Part shown: one piece after another, positions 7,901 to 16,021 of the stretch
Layout: every line of letters starts with the position of its first letter
Numbering within the stretch: the first letter of the stretch is position 1
NCBI GenBank assembly: GCA_964606695.1
Contig: CAZSHG010000030.1
Location: 1-31,845, forward strand
DNA from: CAZSHG01 sp964606695 [NCBI: uncultured bacterium]
GTDB lineage: Bacteria; UBP14; UBA6098
DNA length: 31,845 nt
Reading direction: 5' to 3'
Made by a program: the position numbers and the translations under genes
Notes under the pieces: model-generated
Seen by the model: only the letters and a program-made list of their open reading frames with translations
What the model was told of the DNA's origin: nothing
The model's database searches: none

Positions 7901-8401
7901 ATGGCTACCCGGGTGGCAGTATTATCCGATTCCCACGTCGGACAGCGGATTTCCGTTTACCCGGATGATTTCCTCGCCCGACTGAGCGATTTCGATCTGA
8001 TTATCCACGCCGGCGACCATTCCAACGCTTCATCATACAGGGATTTGAAAGAGGCCGGAGAGGTTGCCACGGTCGGCGGGAATATGGACGAAATCGAACT
8101 CTCATCCAGACTTCCGCAAAAATTGATATTAAAGATAGAAGGATTGACCATCGGTGTGATCCACGGATGGGGTCCGCCGAAAGGCCTGGCTAAAAAGGTG
8201 CGAAAGGAATTCGACGGGGACGAGGTCGGTATAATTATTTTCGGGCACAGCCACAGGCCTTGCAACAAGGTCGTTCGTGGCGTGCGTATGTTGAACCCCG
8301 GTTCAATTAGCGGGAACCTCGGTTCCGGCGGTGGAAGCTGGGGTATTTTGACTATCGAGGGCGATTCCGCCGAGTGGGAAATAGTTAATATAGACATTTG
8401 A
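7901..8401 (+). CDS. YfcE/MJ0936-family metallophosphoesterase
   Basis: 166 aa, cytosolic. All calcineurin-like metal-binding motifs are visible: D10-S-H12, G-D39, G-N61-M-D, H88 (VIHGWG) and G-H116-S-H118. The length matches the short YfcE/YsnB class, two-metal (Mn/Ni) phosphodiesterases active on artificial phosphodiester substrates, with unclear natural targets. No strong Shine-Dalgarno precedes the ATG. The start is 5 nt after the COX24-like stop, so translational coupling is likely. tRNA-Arg begins 5 nt after the stop codon and probably lies on the same transcript. Confidence 0.93.
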   Translation: MATRVAVLSDSHVGQRISVYPDDFLARLSDFDLIIHAGDHSNASSYRDLKEAGEVATVGGNMDEIELSSRLPQKLILKIEGLTIGVIHGWGPPKGLAKKVRKEFDGDEVGIIIFGHSHRPCNKVVRGVRMLNPGSISGNLGSGGGSWGILTIEGDSAEWEIVNIDI

Positions 8402-8406
8402 CATCA

Positions 8407-8480
<74 letters not shown>

Positions 8481-8550
8481 AAGCTATAAAAGCGTTTGCG
8501 GCATCTGACTACTTATAACCCCCGCAAAAAACCCCATGAGAACAATTAGA

Positions 8551-8580
8551 CAAAAAAATGGCGGGTAAGATCCCGCCATT
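8551..8580 (-). terminator. Terminator of the C25-protease operon
   Basis: A perfect 9-bp stem (AATGGCGGG/CCCGCCATT) with a 6-nt loop is followed on the minus strand by seven T residues. It lies 31 nt after the stop at 8611. It may also slow transcription arriving from the tRNA side, but that side lacks a T run. Confidence 0.9.
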
Positions 8581-8610
8581 ATTACTGTTGCATATTATGT
8601 CCGGCTTTTT

Positions 8611-9177
8611 TTAGTCCATTGTCGCTCTCGCACCGATGAAATTCGCGGCGCGGAAATCTATAGGTTCTGGGACGTCGGCAAGGTTGAAAGCCTGTGAGCC
8701 TTTGGTCGGGATAATCATCACGCCGTGGAAATCGATTTCACCTCTCGTAGCCGCGTTTAGCATGGGTGATATTTCGAAGAATATATAACCTCTCGACGGT
8801 TTGTAAATTCCTAACTCAGGATATTTATATTCATAAGCATCATGAGCACTCGACCAAGTAGGCACACCTGGAACAGGTTCGGTAACGGGTAAGCAATAAG
8901 CCATAATCGGCTTCTCGCCGTCCCAACCAGCCTCAGGTTCAATCTGGACAACAAGAGTCGCTTCGCGAATATGGCTGTTTTCAGCGAGCATATTCTCGGG
9001 CATGTCGAAGGTTAGAATGATTCTCGGCGAATCGACACTCAGGTTATTGTCGGATGATTCCAACGTCGGTGAACCTGGCGATGGCGATATCTGGTAGAAA
9101 TTATCTACTTCGATAGGCTCAGTTTCTCCCGCTAATAATAATCCTACCAAACATAGTATTGTTATGATAACTTTCAT
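8611..9177 (-). CDS. Secreted beta-sandwich-like protein downstream of the C25 protease
   Basis: 188 aa. Residues 1-17 look like a signal peptide with no lipobox Cys. The rest reads as a single beta-rich domain: strands (RIILTFDMP, REATLVVQIEPEAG), a middle W-S-S-A motif and a final segment (RGYIFFEISPMLNAA, then GVMIIP). This layout resembles DNRLRE-type carbohydrate-associated domains, but I hold that only weakly. There is no PNPFN domain, so it probably remains periplasmic or associates with another exported protein. Its ATG (GGAG upstream) is 16 nt after the protease stop, so the two are co-transcribed, and a strong terminator follows. A partner or chaperone role for the protease is only a guess from position. 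Confidence 0.75.
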   Translation of the reverse strand: MKVIITILCLVGLLLAGETEPIEVDNFYQISPSPGSPTLESSDNNLSVDSPRIILTFDMPENMLAENSHIREATLVVQIEPEAGWDGEKPIMAYCLPVTEPVPGVPTWSSAHDAYEYKYPELGIYKPSRGYIFFEISPMLNAATRGEIDFHGVMIIPTKGSQAFNLADVPEPIDFRAANFIGARATMD

Positions 9178-9193
9178 TATAATTCTCCTTGTT

Positions 9194-12100
9194 TTATCGG
9201 ATAAAGGTCATTTTTTTTGTTTCATTGAAATCGTCTGATCGCATTCGGTATAAATATGTCCCGGATGATACCGTTCTTCCGGAACAATCCTTTCCATCCC
9301 AGATAAGACGGTATCTCCCGGCTGACAATTCTTCATCGACTAACGAGATAACATTCGTTCCAATTATGTTGAATACTTCGATAGAGACATTGGAGCTTTT
9401 CGGTAACTCGAATTCTATTGTAACCGATGAATTAAATGGATTAGGAACAGCATTGAAGAGAGTAAACTCCTCAGGTTTATATGGTTTTCTATCGGGTAGA
9501 AATACCTTGCTCATTGATGGATCTGCTCTACACGAATCTTCAGTTGAATCGGCGATAACCCTAGAAGCGCCATCTCCGGTGAATAATAGCGTATCGAAGT
9601 AGTTCCATTGCGCGAAAACCGTGTCAGATGTCTCGGAATTGTCGAATTCGATTCCCGCGACGGAATCTTCGAGGAAACAATTGAACCCGGAATCGGAAAC
9701 TGTTCCGAAGTCGCTTGGTCCTACATCGTTATTATATCCAAGGATATATGCACCGGCGGTAACATAATCGTCGAAAATCGTCCATCTCGATTTCGTAAAT
9801 GATTTCTTGCCATCGGCTTCGGTTATATTATATCCCGCCTGTCCGCCGCTTATACGACACGTGTCGAGAAGAAGAGTATAGTATTGCATTACCGCAGTGG
9901 CTGAATCTCCGTCGAAGACGGTATTCACGCATCTAAGATATCCATTCACGTAATTCCTGATTCCTCTTTCGGTATAGTTAAACAGGACGCAGTTATCTAT
10001 CAGCAAAGTATCGCTACTTCCCATAGCCACGTCTATACATTCATAGCGTAACCTTCCCGACGCTTTCAGGGAGCATGCATTTATCCAACAAGAATCAGAC
10101 ATACCTTCTATTACAACTCTACCTTCAATATAACATGAATCTAATTGAATTCTTTCCTCACCCATGCAAAGATAGAGCTCTTTATGATCCACAGAAACTT
10201 CCTGGTCGCCAATGTGCCTTGTATTTTTAAGCTTCAGATACTTCGGATCAGATGTTAAGCCAACGCCGTTGGCGTATTCTATCGTAGCCCAGTCCATAAC
10301 AATGCTTCCACAATATCTCGCCCATATGCCACCCCACTGGTAGTCACCTCTACCACCAGTATCAGGAATGAAATACACCATCGAGTCGGAATTGCCCGAA
10401 ACAACAATATGACCACTATCGGCCAATACCTCACAACGGCTTGAGTAGAGATTATTTCCATAATCCCATGAACTCGCAAGCGGTCTCAAATATATCCTCG
10501 AACCGGCCCGGGCTTTTATCGTATCCGGCGCCTGGACAATCAGATCGCCGAAGAGCTTGACATCGCATTGCAACGAAATCGTGGAATCGATAAGGCCATA
10601 CGGATGAATTAGATATTTGCGATACCCCGGTCGATACAGGAGAATAAACGTCGTATCATTTATATCGAGAAGCGAGTTTCCGTATTTTCCATCTGAATCA
10701 GTGTATCCTATCTCTATCGTTGCGCCGCTTTCAGTTTCAATCCAGACCATGCAATTCTCGATGACATTGCTCGTTCCCCATTCCGTAACAGTAATTGTGT
10801 CGGAGGAGATGGTGCAATATATGCTACCTGTATCGTCCACGCCTGGCGGGTTCTTGAAGTCGTAGGCTATTTCTTCAAATCCGGTGGTTCTCGAATCTCC
10901 TCCCGAACATGCGACATCCGAATCGGGGAAGGTGTAGCTTCCTCCGCATTGCGCTATTGCCCAGTATCCCCACGTAGGGATTATACATGTCGTGTCGCGG
11001 TAGTTTCCGATAGAAGCGTCCCAATACCAGATTCGAGTGCTATCCACCAGAAGCGACCCCGGCTCAAAATTCCCCTGCAATCTCAAAGTATCGTAAACAG
11101 AACCGATCATGTTAAGACCCGTAATCAGTGTTCCTGACCAGTTTTCAGTAGTAAAACCACATAACATAACTGAAGTATCATGATCGCAATATACCCAGTA
11201 ACCTTCTCCAGATATGTATTCGCTATCCGTTACCGATTCATATTCATCGGAACTATAATAATATTTATATATCTCTCCGACCCTACCTGTTTCTTCGGTA
11301 ATTAAATCGCCCAATATTCTTGTATCGATGATATTCACAGGTATTGAAAATAGATTCCAATATTCACCAAGTTCCAAAACTACGGATTCCATATTCTCGC
11401 AGGTATCATTTTGTCCAACATAAAAATCGATGGTTTTAGTTATGAATCCGTTTGAGGTGAATGTTACATTGGTTAAGATTAATTCGTCACAGGAAGCTGG
11501 AATATCCGGCAGTTCAGAGGTGTCGAAGACGGCGAATCCATCTCCACCTACCCATTCGATTTCTTCGCAATGGACGGTATTTGAATCGACGAAACTATCT
11601 GATATGCATATTAATGCGTTCCTGCTGTTATATATGGACGATTCGACTGTGGTATCGACGAATACCGTGCAGGATTTAGCGTTAGATGCCGAGCAAGCGT
11701 AAAACACTTCATAGTCCGATGAACCGCAAATAGACTTTGTATTAATTGTAAGTTCAATATTATAGGGGTCGTTTGGCAGAGAGTCGTTTTTACGGTAAAC
11801 GTGGACTCCGGGATCGCCTATGAATTGTTTGGCTAATGCGAAAGAAGAATCCTCCCAATTTGTGGAGTCTGTCAACTGGTAGCAATACGAAATAAGCGCA
11901 TTATATAACTGTCCCCAGCTATAAATATCGCCGTGCGCAATCAATTCGGCTTCCTTCCTAAAAAATTCATACTCATTTCCCCAGAATTGATAAGTCGTTT
12001 CACCGAAATAACCTAAACCAATTTGTCTCGTCCATGCCGTTCCTAAACCCCAATCTGGATAGGGGTCACAATCCCAATATGCTGTCCAACATGAATATCC

Positions 12101-13615
12101 TCGAGCAAAAGATAAACGGCCATTTACATATAATGTATCATCGCCGGAAGCAATTGATGGATTCGGCAAGATATCCGTGGAGCCGAAAGAACCGGATATG
12201 CCGTTCATAAACCATGCCGCCGAGGACCCGTGGGAGAAATTTGAAACGAAGAACACGCCCGTATCTGTTAATCTATCCTTAATATTTGTTTTATTGGGAT
12301 CATCATCTCTTTCGGGGGACACATACCAATAGTCTTCGGCAAGATACTCTATATCTTCGCTTGAAAAGGTCGTAAGCAAAGTATCGAGAAAACCGGAACT
12401 CTGGACTTTTTGGTAAAATCTGAATCGCGGATCATCCCACTCTCCCGATCCAAGTCCCGCTGTTATTAAGATGCGGTTATACATGCTGTTTCCGACAGTA
12501 TCGAACATTGTCGTCTCAAACTCCACGATACTATCGATGTATCCTCCTACTATTTCGTTATTTGTCAACGGGATTCTTCCCAGAAAAAACTCGGGGAAGC
12601 CGGAAGTATCGGAATAGCAATACGATAAATCGGAAATAGCATCTCGATGAGGCACAAAAACTCCATCAATTAACCATGTGCAATCATGCCAGGGGATATT
12701 CTCCTGCCTGCCGATTAACACGACGTAACTCAACGTTTCTGCTGAGTTCATTTCATGTAAATAATCGTAAAGGACAGTGGAGTCTATCCAATTCGGCGAA
12801 CCTCCGTCTATATCGTCCGTGCTCGTCAGTTTTACCCAATATCCCTCTCTCTGTCTCCAATCGGCCAGCTTTTCGGCTGTATCGTAAAGCGAGTCCGGCG
12901 TTACTATTAGTATTTTCCCTTTAGATTCTGCCGATGCGCTTCGGCCTCCCTGACCGACTTCGTTGAAATTAATCAGAGCGGTTTCATACGCGGTTTTGAA
13001 AAACCTGTCGGCCTCTATCCCGCCGGGAACGCCGCCGGAAAAAGCCAATTTAACGCGGGCTTTTCTCGTGATAATAAGCGAGTCTCCGTCCGTTCGGTAT
13101 TCAATCGGGTAATAATCGAAGGTGTAGTAATTCAGTTTCCTCCAAACGCCCACGCTGTGTTCGACTATCGGATCGTCGCAATAGATATCGCCGTCATAGC
13201 CCAGGCTATCGTAATAGAAATCGCCCAGGGTATCGAACTCGAACTGCAGAGGGTAAACGTCGTAGTTGTTCAGTATAGTATCGTCGAGACTGCTTGTCGT
13301 CAGTGTTACACTGGCGCCTTCAGGGATATGGCATGACACGGTTACCTTCGGCAAAGCGGGCAACCCGACCGAATCGGCTTCGCTGGAATATGTCATGATA
13401 GAGATTTTTTCCCAGAGGATATTCTCCACCGTAAAAGTGTCGTAGAAAAATCCGGGCAATTCAAATTCGATAACCACGCTATCTTCATTTGAATGAACGA
13501 GATTAACCGACAGGAAAGAATCGCTCTCTTCCGGAAGAAGATCGACGAAAAAATTCCCCATCAAGCTGGAAATAACCATGCTTACTATAAGGATAGCGAT
13601 CCGTGTTGTTTTCAT
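9194..13615 (-). CDS. Multidomain gingipain-family (peptidase C25) secreted protease with sorting domain
   Basis: 1473 aa. A signal peptide (1-20) precedes a gingipain-like propeptide (about 30-225, including YYTFDYYPIEYR). The C25 caspase-like catalytic domain spans about 232-608, with probable catalytic His462 (SNFSHGSSAAW) and Cys509 (GYSCWTAYW), ending FIGDPGVHVYR. Next come an all-beta region with an EYWNLFSIPV...GEGYWVY module (about 750-810), a carboxypeptidase-regulatory-like domain (about 940-1012), a right-handed beta-helix-like region (about 1015-1370) and a C-terminal sorting domain (1384-1473; VPNPFN at 1390-1395, terminal FIR). The family consists of exported cysteine endopeptidases; gingipains are type IX substrates. 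The start has AGAGAGGA upstream. Specificity (Arg/Lys or other) cannot be read from the sequence. Confidence 0.92.
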   Translation of the reverse strand: MKTTRIAILIVSMVISSLMGNFFVDLLPEESDSFLSVNLVHSNEDSVVIEFELPGFFYDTFTVENILWEKISIMTYSSEADSVGLPALPKVTVSCHIPEGASVTLTTSSLDDTILNNYDVYPLQFEFDTLGDFYYDSLGYDGDIYCDDPIVEHSVGVWRKLNYYTFDYYPIEYRTDGDSLIITRKARVKLAFSGGVPGGIEADRFFKTAYETALINFNEVGQGGRSASAESKGKILIVTPDSLYDTAEKLADWRQREGYWVKLTSTDDIDGGSPNWIDSTVLYDYLHEMNSAETLSYVVLIGRQENIPWHDCTWLIDGVFVPHRDAISDLSYCYSDTSGFPEFFLGRIPLTNNEIVGGYIDSIVEFETTMFDTVGNSMYNRILITAGLGSGEWDDPRFRFYQKVQSSGFLDTLLTTFSSEDIEYLAEDYWYVSPERDDDPNKTNIKDRLTDTGVFFVSNFSHGSSAAWFMNGISGSFGSTDILPNPSIASGDDTLYVNGRLSFARGYSCWTAYWDCDPYPDWGLGTAWTRQIGLGYFGETTYQFWGNEYEFFRKEAELIAHGDIYSWGQLYNALISYCYQLTDSTNWEDSSFALAKQFIGDPGVHVYRKNDSLPNDPYNIELTINTKSICGSSDYEVFYACSASNAKSCTVFVDTTVESSIYNSRNALICISDSFVDSNTVHCEEIEWVGGDGFAVFDTSELPDIPASCDELILTNVTFTSNGFITKTIDFYVGQNDTCENMESVVLELGEYWNLFSIPVNIIDTRILGDLITEETGRVGEIYKYYYSSDEYESVTDSEYISGEGYWVYCDHDTSVMLCGFTTENWSGTLITGLNMIGSVYDTLRLQGNFEPGSLLVDSTRIWYWDASIGNYRDTTCIIPTWGYWAIAQCGGSYTFPDSDVACSGGDSRTTGFEEIAYDFKNPPGVDDTGSIYCTISSDTITVTEWGTSNVIENCMVWIETESGATIEIGYTDSDGKYGNSLLDINDTTFILLYRPGYRKYLIHPYGLIDSTISLQCDVKLFGDLIVQAPDTIKARAGSRIYLRPLASSWDYGNNLYSSRCEVLADSGHIVVSGNSDSMVYFIPDTGGRGDYQWGGIWARYCGSIVMDWATIEYANGVGLTSDPKYLKLKNTRHIGDQEVSVDHKELYLCMGEERIQLDSCYIEGRVVIEGMSDSCWINACSLKASGRLRYECIDVAMGSSDTLLIDNCVLFNYTERGIRNYVNGYLRCVNTVFDGDSATAVMQYYTLLLDTCRISGGQAGYNITEADGKKSFTKSRWTIFDDYVTAGAYILGYNNDVGPSDFGTVSDSGFNCFLEDSVAGIEFDNSETSDTVFAQWNYFDTLLFTGDGASRVIADSTEDSCRADPSMSKVFLPDRKPYKPEEFTLFNAVPNPFNSSVTIEFELPKSSNVSIEVFNIIGTNVISLVDEELSAGRYRLIWDGKDCSGRTVSSGTYLYRMRSDDFNETKKMTFIR

Positions 13616-13682
13616 GATTCCTCTCTTTTTATTTTGTTAGCAATGATCCTGGATTGCCGATATTATTGCGATTTTATTATTT

Positions 13683-13711
13683 GTCATAAGGATGTTCGAT
13701 TCGATAGTCAA
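13683..13711 (-). promoter_or_regulatory. Possible promoter of the C25-protease operon
   Basis: Minus strand TTGACT (13711-13706), 17-bp spacer, TATGAC (13688-13683), about 68 bp before the ATG. The -10 is imperfect, and other AT-rich hexamers lie nearer the gene. Confidence 0.35.
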
Positions 13712-14073
13712 ACTTAAGAGCCAGATCTGCTCTCCCTGCATATCGATCTGCCGAGACGTGTCAATTTAGCGTGAGTAGTCGTCATTGATTATCCACCTTA
13801 GGTATATCCGCCTTATTTTATCTAATAATTTTGTCATCTACAATCAATATATGACTTATATTTAAATTGTCAAGTCCTTTTTATAATAATCGTTACCCTT
13901 GTAACAAGGCTTTTTATCCCAATATGCAATATTGCATAACCACAGCTATCGTAGCTAAAATCGTTTGGTAATTGAATCGTATCAACGAAATGAGCTTTGA
14001 TGTTTGAAATGTATGTCCCTGTCGTACAGGGCCAAAGGTCGGGGTATCTTTTACCGCAACCTTCTACTTCCTC
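13712..14073. other. Intergenic region with several dyads, no gene seen
   Basis: This gap between the protease promoter and the small Cys-rich gene contains no credible coding frame. It holds a perfect 16-bp palindrome TATGCAATATTGCATA (13923-13938). CCTTG-TAA-CAAGG followed by CTTTTT (about 13898-13915) looks like a small terminator reading rightwards. CCCTG-TCGTA-CAGGG lies at 14017-14031. No tRNA or known riboswitch is recognised. Confidence 0.4.
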
Positions 14074-14301
14074 TCACCATAGTTGCTTTGCTCCATATGT
14101 TTCCATAACTTCTGAGTGACAATCCATATAGGCATAATCGTGTTCAAAGGCTATGCAAATTGGAACTGACCGGCAATCATCGCAATCTTCGCAAGTGCAT
14201 TTCTCGATGTGAGTGTTAGAAGTGTCGCTCACGAAAATGTGATACGATTGCGAAAACGCCAGTGTAGTTAATAAAACTAAAAGCATTACCTTTGTTCTCA
14301 T
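14074..14301 (-). CDS. Small secreted cysteine-rich protein, copy A of a divergent module
   Basis: 75 aa from the chosen ATG. Residues 1-17 form a signal peptide (MRTK, hydrophobic core, AFS). The mature part has six cysteines (C-T-C-x2-C-x2-C-x5-C and one later), then a charged tail with no sorting domain. ATGs also occur at 14307 and 14322, but AAGGGG lies about 9 nt before the 14301 start. The family is not recognised. A C-x-S-x3-C-x2-F motif (CRSVPICIAF) is shared with the small protein at 15758-15958, which holds the same position relative to a paralogous divergent neighbour. Candidate roles such as disulfide-bonded peptide or metal binder are guesses. Confidence 0.6.
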   Translation of the reverse strand: MRTKVMLLVLLTTLAFSQSYHIFVSDTSNTHIEKCTCEDCDDCRSVPICIAFEHDYAYMDCHSEVMETYGAKQLW

Positions 14302-14322
14302 TTTCATAATTCCCCTTTTCAT

Positions 14323-14350
14323 TTGACTTTTCCAAATGTGTAATTATAAT
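14323..14350 (+). promoter_or_regulatory. Promoter of module A, conserved with module B
   Basis: TTGACT (14323-14328), 16-bp spacer, TATAAT (14345-14350). Within it TTTTCCAAA (14328-14336), 7 nt and TTATAATA (14344-14351) recur with identical spacing upstream of the paralog at 16022. Confidence 0.65.
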
Positions 14351-14384
14351 AAGATACGAAATGTGCAAAGTCAAGGATAAAAAC

Positions 14385-15770
14385 ATGATTTTTAAGAAAA
14401 CAATTCTAATAATCCTTTTTCTCGTTTATAATGCGTTTTCAGCAAACGTTATCATAAACTTATGGCCATTAGGTCTTGAGGAATGTATAGACACCCTTAT
14501 TGGAATAGCTAATTCAGAAGGACATGAAATTTCAATCGACAGTGTATTAACCTCAATTGAACCGAATGCTATTCTCTATTACTTTGTTTTTGATACCGTA
14601 ACTACCAGCAGGATAAATTCTATCCAGAGATTTGTCGGGCAGGGAGGACGGTGTATCCTGATTGGTGAAGTTGGGCCAAGCTCCTGGAATCATATCAACA
14701 CCTTGCTTAGCGACACTGACTGGGACGATTCCCTGGGAAATATAAGGTGCAATTATGACTGTATCAGGGATTCCCCGGCGGATTCGGTTGACGGCGTCGC
14801 CGTAGAGAAATTCCCGAATTTCGGCGATTATCCGAGGTATTTCCCGTATGTCGATACGATCATAACGAGAGGTCCTTCGTCATATTCAATTTTAGCTCCC
14901 GATTCCGGGACAGCAAAGCCTTTTATATGGGGCCGTAAGCGATCTTATTCAAATTTGGGAGCCTATGATTCTTTTGCCGTATTGGGTATTATTGCCACTT
15001 ATGGAAGAGGTGAATTAATTGTATTCGGCGAATTGATTCCTTCGGTAATTGGATTTTACGATAACACTAACTGGGGCGACAACCACCAATTCCTTCGCAA
15101 CCTCTTCACCACGAATGACCGCGCGGATAGCGCGTGGCTAAGCGGCACGGACAGCACGTTTACGGTATTTCTGCCTAATTGCACTCCTTTCGTTGCTGAG
15201 AGCACTTATTTTAGCTTCGAGTCTGGCACACACGGCCTATGGGAGCTACGAGCGAGCGATTGGAGCCATTGGCATACCGATTCGAGTATAACTATCCAAT
15301 ACCCGGATACCTGCCCAATGGGCGAAACATTCGAGGTCTGCATCAAACTTGTCCCCGACGCCACGGGAGAAACCGTACTTCCCACCGGCGCAATATGCGA
15401 TTCATTTACATTTAATTATTCGGCAATCGCCGAAACGCCCATCCCGCAGGCATTCAATATTTCCGCCTACCCGAACCCGTTCAATTCGGCCGTCTCCTTC
15501 GCCATTGACGGCGCGGGCGTATGCAATACGCCCCTACGGGTGGAAATATATGATGTCGCGGGAAGGAAAATAAAAACGGACGTAGGGGAGGCCCTTGTGG
15601 CCTCCCGTAACGTGGGTTCCGGTGTCAAAGAACGGGAGGGGACAAGCCCCGCCCCTACGGAAAACGCGGTCGTCTGGCATCCCGCGCCCTCCCTCGGTTC
15701 CGGCGTCTATCTCATTCGCATCCAGCAGGACGGGCGGACTTACACTAAGCCTGTGGTTTATGTTAAGTAG
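14385..15770 (+). CDS. Secreted GATase/DUF4350-like protein with PNPFN domain interrupted by REP-like inserts (copy A)
   Basis: 461 aa. The ATG at 14385 is preferred over 14361: AAGGA lies 8 nt upstream and the protein then opens with a signal peptide (MIFKKTILIILFLVYNAFS). Residues about 20-260 look like a Rossmann-type class I GATase-like or DUF4350/ThuA-like domain (NVIINLWP, SEGHEISID, GGRCILIGE), without a recognised catalytic triad. A beta domain follows (about 265-355), then the sorting domain from YPNPFN to PVVYVK. Two stretches of the sorting domain, GAGVCNTPLR and KTDVG...APTENA, are encoded by GTAG-footed palindromes in frame and are absent from the other sorting domains here. It is paralogous to the protein at 16022; YDSFAV, RADSA, ETVL and the sorting domain align. 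Confidence 0.85.
   Translation: MIFKKTILIILFLVYNAFSANVIINLWPLGLEECIDTLIGIANSEGHEISIDSVLTSIEPNAILYYFVFDTVTTSRINSIQRFVGQGGRCILIGEVGPSSWNHINTLLSDTDWDDSLGNIRCNYDCIRDSPADSVDGVAVEKFPNFGDYPRYFPYVDTIITRGPSSYSILAPDSGTAKPFIWGRKRSYSNLGAYDSFAVLGIIATYGRGELIVFGELIPSVIGFYDNTNWGDNHQFLRNLFTTNDRADSAWLSGTDSTFTVFLPNCTPFVAESTYFSFESGTHGLWELRASDWSHWHTDSSITIQYPDTCPMGETFEVCIKLVPDATGETVLPTGAICDSFTFNYSAIAETPIPQAFNISAYPNPFNSAVSFAIDGAGVCNTPLRVEIYDVAGRKIKTDVGEALVASRNVGSGVKEREGTSPAPTENAVVWHPAPSLGSGVYLIRIQQDGRTYTKPVVYVK
15515..15537 (-). repeat. REP-like palindrome, in frame inside the sorting-domain gene (copy A)
   Basis: GGGCGTAT-GCA-ATACGCCC followed by CTAC, which is GTAG at the foot on the minus strand. It encodes residues of GAGVCNTPLR. 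The same element occurs at the equivalent place in the paralog (17194-17216). Confidence 0.8.
15582..15658. repeat. Inverted pair of REP-like palindromes, in frame (copy A)
   Basis: Left element: GTAGG, then GGGAGGCC-CTTGT-GGCCTCCC (15582-15606). Right element: GGGAGGGG-ACAAG-CCCCGCCC, then CTAC (15634-15658). They face each other across 27 bp. The frame stays open throughout, adding about 25 residues between GRKI and the V-W-x-P strand of the sorting domain. Confidence 0.8.
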
Positions 15771-15958
15771 GCATCGACTATGTTGCAATAAAAACTTGTA
15801 AGGAAATAAGTGCATTCTTCGGTGCTTCCACAGGAATCCGCCCAAACAGAATCGGCTACAGACCACCAGATTAAGACCCCCGTACCCGTCGAATCAGGCC
15901 CTCTTCCGAAACAGACCACTACCAGACAGAACAGAAAAACAAATCCCAGTTTTCTCAT
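15758..15958 (-). CDS. Small secreted cysteine-containing protein, copy B of a divergent module
   Basis: 66 aa. The ATG at 15958 follows GGGGGAAAG and opens a signal peptide (MRKLGFVFLFCLVVVCFG). The mature part contains W-W and three cysteines, with CGSTEECTYF matching the C-x-S-x3-C-x2-F motif of the small protein at 14074-14301. There is no sorting domain. Its 3' end overlaps the 3' end of the convergent sorting-domain gene by 13 bp. Its start faces the start of the paralogous plus-strand gene 63 bp away, repeating the arrangement of module A. Similarity to copy A is short, so homology is likely rather than certain. Confidence 0.6.
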   Translation of the reverse strand: MRKLGFVFLFCLVVVCFGRGPDSTGTGVLIWWSVADSVWADSCGSTEECTYFLTSFYCNIVDAYLT

Positions 15959-15977
15959 CTTTCCCCCAGTTTTGAAG

Positions 15978-16005
15978 TTGCTTTTTCCAAAATTATAGTT
16001 ATAAT
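15978..16005 (+). promoter_or_regulatory. Promoter of module B, conserved with module A
   Basis: TTGCTT (15978-15983), 16-bp spacer, TATAAT (16000-16005). It carries TTTTCCAAA (15983-15991), 7 nt and TTATAATA (15999-16006), as in module A, 16 bp before the ATG. Confidence 0.6.
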
Positions 16006-16021
16006 ATAGCCAAAAGGAACT

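Noticed and set aside
8485-8528. Possible terminator TTTGCGG...CCGCAAA after the tRNA
   Set aside because: Very long loop and no T run on the relevant strand.
13493-13717. 74-codon plus-strand frame overlapping the protease start
   Set aside because: Antisense to the protease signal peptide and promoter, without a ribosome-binding site.
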